Positions 62,987-64,000 of a stretch of DNA of 64,000 bases are shown here, one piece after another. Positions within the stretch are counted from its first letter, which is position 1. Each line of letters starts with the position of its first letter. The position numbers were made by a program, and so were the translations under genes. The stretch lies in assembly GCA_964400545.1 (NCBI GenBank), contig CAYNUG010000002.1, forward strand, positions 7,743-71,742, read 5' to 3'. The DNA comes from UBA647 sp964400545 (GTDB lineage: Bacteria > Acidobacteriota > Aminicenantia > UBA2199). The notes below the pieces were generated by a model that was not told the origin of the DNA, made no database searches, and was given only the letters and a program-made list of their open reading frames with translations.

Positions 62987-64000
62987 CGGATAGTTAAGAC
63001 TTCGGGTTTAATATTCTTCAAAAATCTTTTGATAATACTTGCCTTACCAAAGATCACAATGATCCCTTTTTTTTTATTGCGGTTAATATTATAATTTCCT
63101 GAAGGATCTGAAAGTGTCCTGCTGAAGTTTGCATAACTGAGATTTTTTAGTAATTTTTTCTCTCCCGGTCCGTTATTTTTTGCTGGGTCAATTAAATAAG
63201 ATTCACTTATTTTTTCTTCCGCTTTAACTTCAAATTTATCAGAGTCGATCTTCTCCTGCTGAAAAACAAAATTGTAGCTGTCAAGATATTCTTTACGGCT
63301 AACCCTGCTGATCCCGAGATTATTGATTATGTTATCTGCAATATATATGAATTTTTCAATATCTTTGTAACCTATCCGGATCTTTCTGCAAACGGTTGAC
63401 AGATTTCTGTGTTGATGAATGACCCATGTAATATTGAAATTTTTTATTCCTGAAGAGGAAGCACTTCTGGATATCCTGCCCAGAGGGTAGCCGAAGAGTA
63501 TATTATTGACTATTCTGCTATGGTGATGGTTCATATTGTTTGAGGGTTCTATAGGGTCTATCCAATACATAACAGGGGTTCTGATACTTGAATCATCAAC
63601 TATTATAACTTTTCTGTCCGTTTGGTGACGACCGTATCTGAATTTGTTATAGTTTGGTGTTCTGTTCCTGAAATTGCGGAATGATTTTTCTATGAGACCG
63701 AAAAATACATAGGGTTTAATATCTCCAACAACGGAAAGGTATGAGTTCGAAAGTCTATAATTATTTTTATAAAAAGATCTTATCTGTGAAAGATTGAGCC
63801 GTTTCAGATCTTTCCCATAGGAAAGCAATTTCCCCGTTTTTAGCGGGTTGAAAAATTTGCTGAATGCTATTTGAACTGAAATTATCTGTCTCCATCCTTC
63901 TTTGCTTGTGAACAATTTCCAGAAATTCTTTGTACTGTAACCAAATTTTCTGAGGGGGAAATCTTTGTAACTGTACAGTCCTTTCAGAAAGCTGATAAAT
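62983..64000 (-). CDS. M16-family peptidase-like protein (C-terminal part; gene runs off the right edge)
   Basis: The frame is open to 64000, so the N-terminus is missing; the apparent start at 63915 is an internal TTG. The segment LSQIRSFYKNNYRLSNSYLS followed by VVGDIKP is typical of the end of the first M16 repeat, and the part after residue 110 looks like the second repeat. The zinc site HxxEH would lie outside the window, so activity cannot be judged. It may act on periplasmic peptides. It overlaps asnS by four bases at the stop codons. Confidence 0.65.
   Translation of the reverse strand, partial: FISFLKGLYSYKDFPLRKFGYSTKNFWKLFTSKEGWRQIISVQIAFSKFFNPLKTGKLLSYGKDLKRLNLSQIRSFYKNNYRLSNSYLSVVGDIKPYVFFGLIEKSFRNFRNRTPNYNKFRYGRHQTDRKVIIVDDSSIRTPVMYWIDPIEPSNNMNHHHSRIVNNILFGYPLGRISRSASSSGIKNFNITWVIHQHRNLSTVCRKIRIGYKDIEKFIYIADNIINNLGISRVSRKEYLDSYNFVFQQEKIDSDKFEVKAEEKISESYLIDPAKNNGPGEKKLLKNLSYANFSRTLSDPSGNYNINRNKKKGIIVIFGKASIIKRFLKNIKPEVLTIR

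Noticed and set aside
62983..63915. A complete small gene starting at 63915
   Set aside because: The frame continues to the window edge, so the TTG is internal and the gene is truncated.

Overview
The window looks like an AT-rich chromosome segment from a Gram-negative (diderm) bacterium. The outer membrane is indicated by a TonB-dependent receptor with an N-terminal carboxypeptidase-regulatory-like domain, an alginate-export-type porin and a BamA-like barrel protein. A VWFA-related protein of the kind common in Acidobacteriota, tandem exported 6-bladed beta-propeller proteins carrying a GEGPGEF-type motif, and the TonB receptor architecture together suggest Candidatus Aminicenantes or a related Acidobacteriota-like lineage. 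This placement is inference with moderate confidence. I saw no rRNA, tRNA, CRISPR array, prophage or transposase gene.

Layout. 1-12.6 kb: the edge of a sugar-nucleotide transferase gene, a WYL regulator, then a run of exported proteins (TPR lipoprotein, LolA-like protein, VWFA-related protein, an ECF sigma/anti-sigma operon, three tandem beta-propellers). Five copies of a palindromic dispersed repeat lie between them. 12.7-32.5 kb: a catabolic region for nucleotides, purines and amino-nitrogen compounds. It holds a LOG phosphoribohydrolase, hydantoinase, a fold-II PLP enzyme, an SsnA-like amidohydrolase, a hybrid histidine kinase, a selenium-type xanthine dehydrogenase, an operon of porin, sodium symporter and diaminopropionate ammonia-lyase, and phosphopentomutase with purine nucleoside phosphorylase. 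A LemA/TPM/PAP2 membrane module sits inside it. 32.5-46 kb: J-like/TPR protein, EF-G, SDR, a zinc-ribbon decapeptide-repeat protein, thioredoxin reductase, a propeller-barrel outer-membrane protein, a four-gene double ABC-2 exporter and an OPA-type MFS transporter. 46-64 kb: TonB receptor, ornithine aminotransferase, glutaredoxin-GroES, TrmH methyltransferase, PlsC, a ferredoxin/DUF1858/DUF2249/binding-protein fusion, RmlD and RmlC, a RecB-like Fe-S nuclease, ribosomal protein S20, PilZ, CCA-adding enzyme, B3/4 protein, AsnRS and a truncated M16 peptidase.

How the genes could work together. The 12.7-32.5 kb genes match much of the E. coli ygeX-hyuA-ssnA-xdhD set, linked in gut anaerobes to uricase-independent purine breakdown. 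With nucleoside phosphorylase, phosphopentomutase and LOG beside them, the region could take nucleotides or nucleosides through free purines and ring opening to diaminopropionate, pyruvate and ammonia. The genes ygeW, ygeY, ygfK and carbamate kinase are not in this window, so the pathway is incomplete as seen.

Expression. Several genes without a Shine-Dalgarno sequence have a -10 hexamer ending 5-7 nt before the start codon, often with a -35 element 17 nt further upstream. This suggests frequent leaderless transcription.
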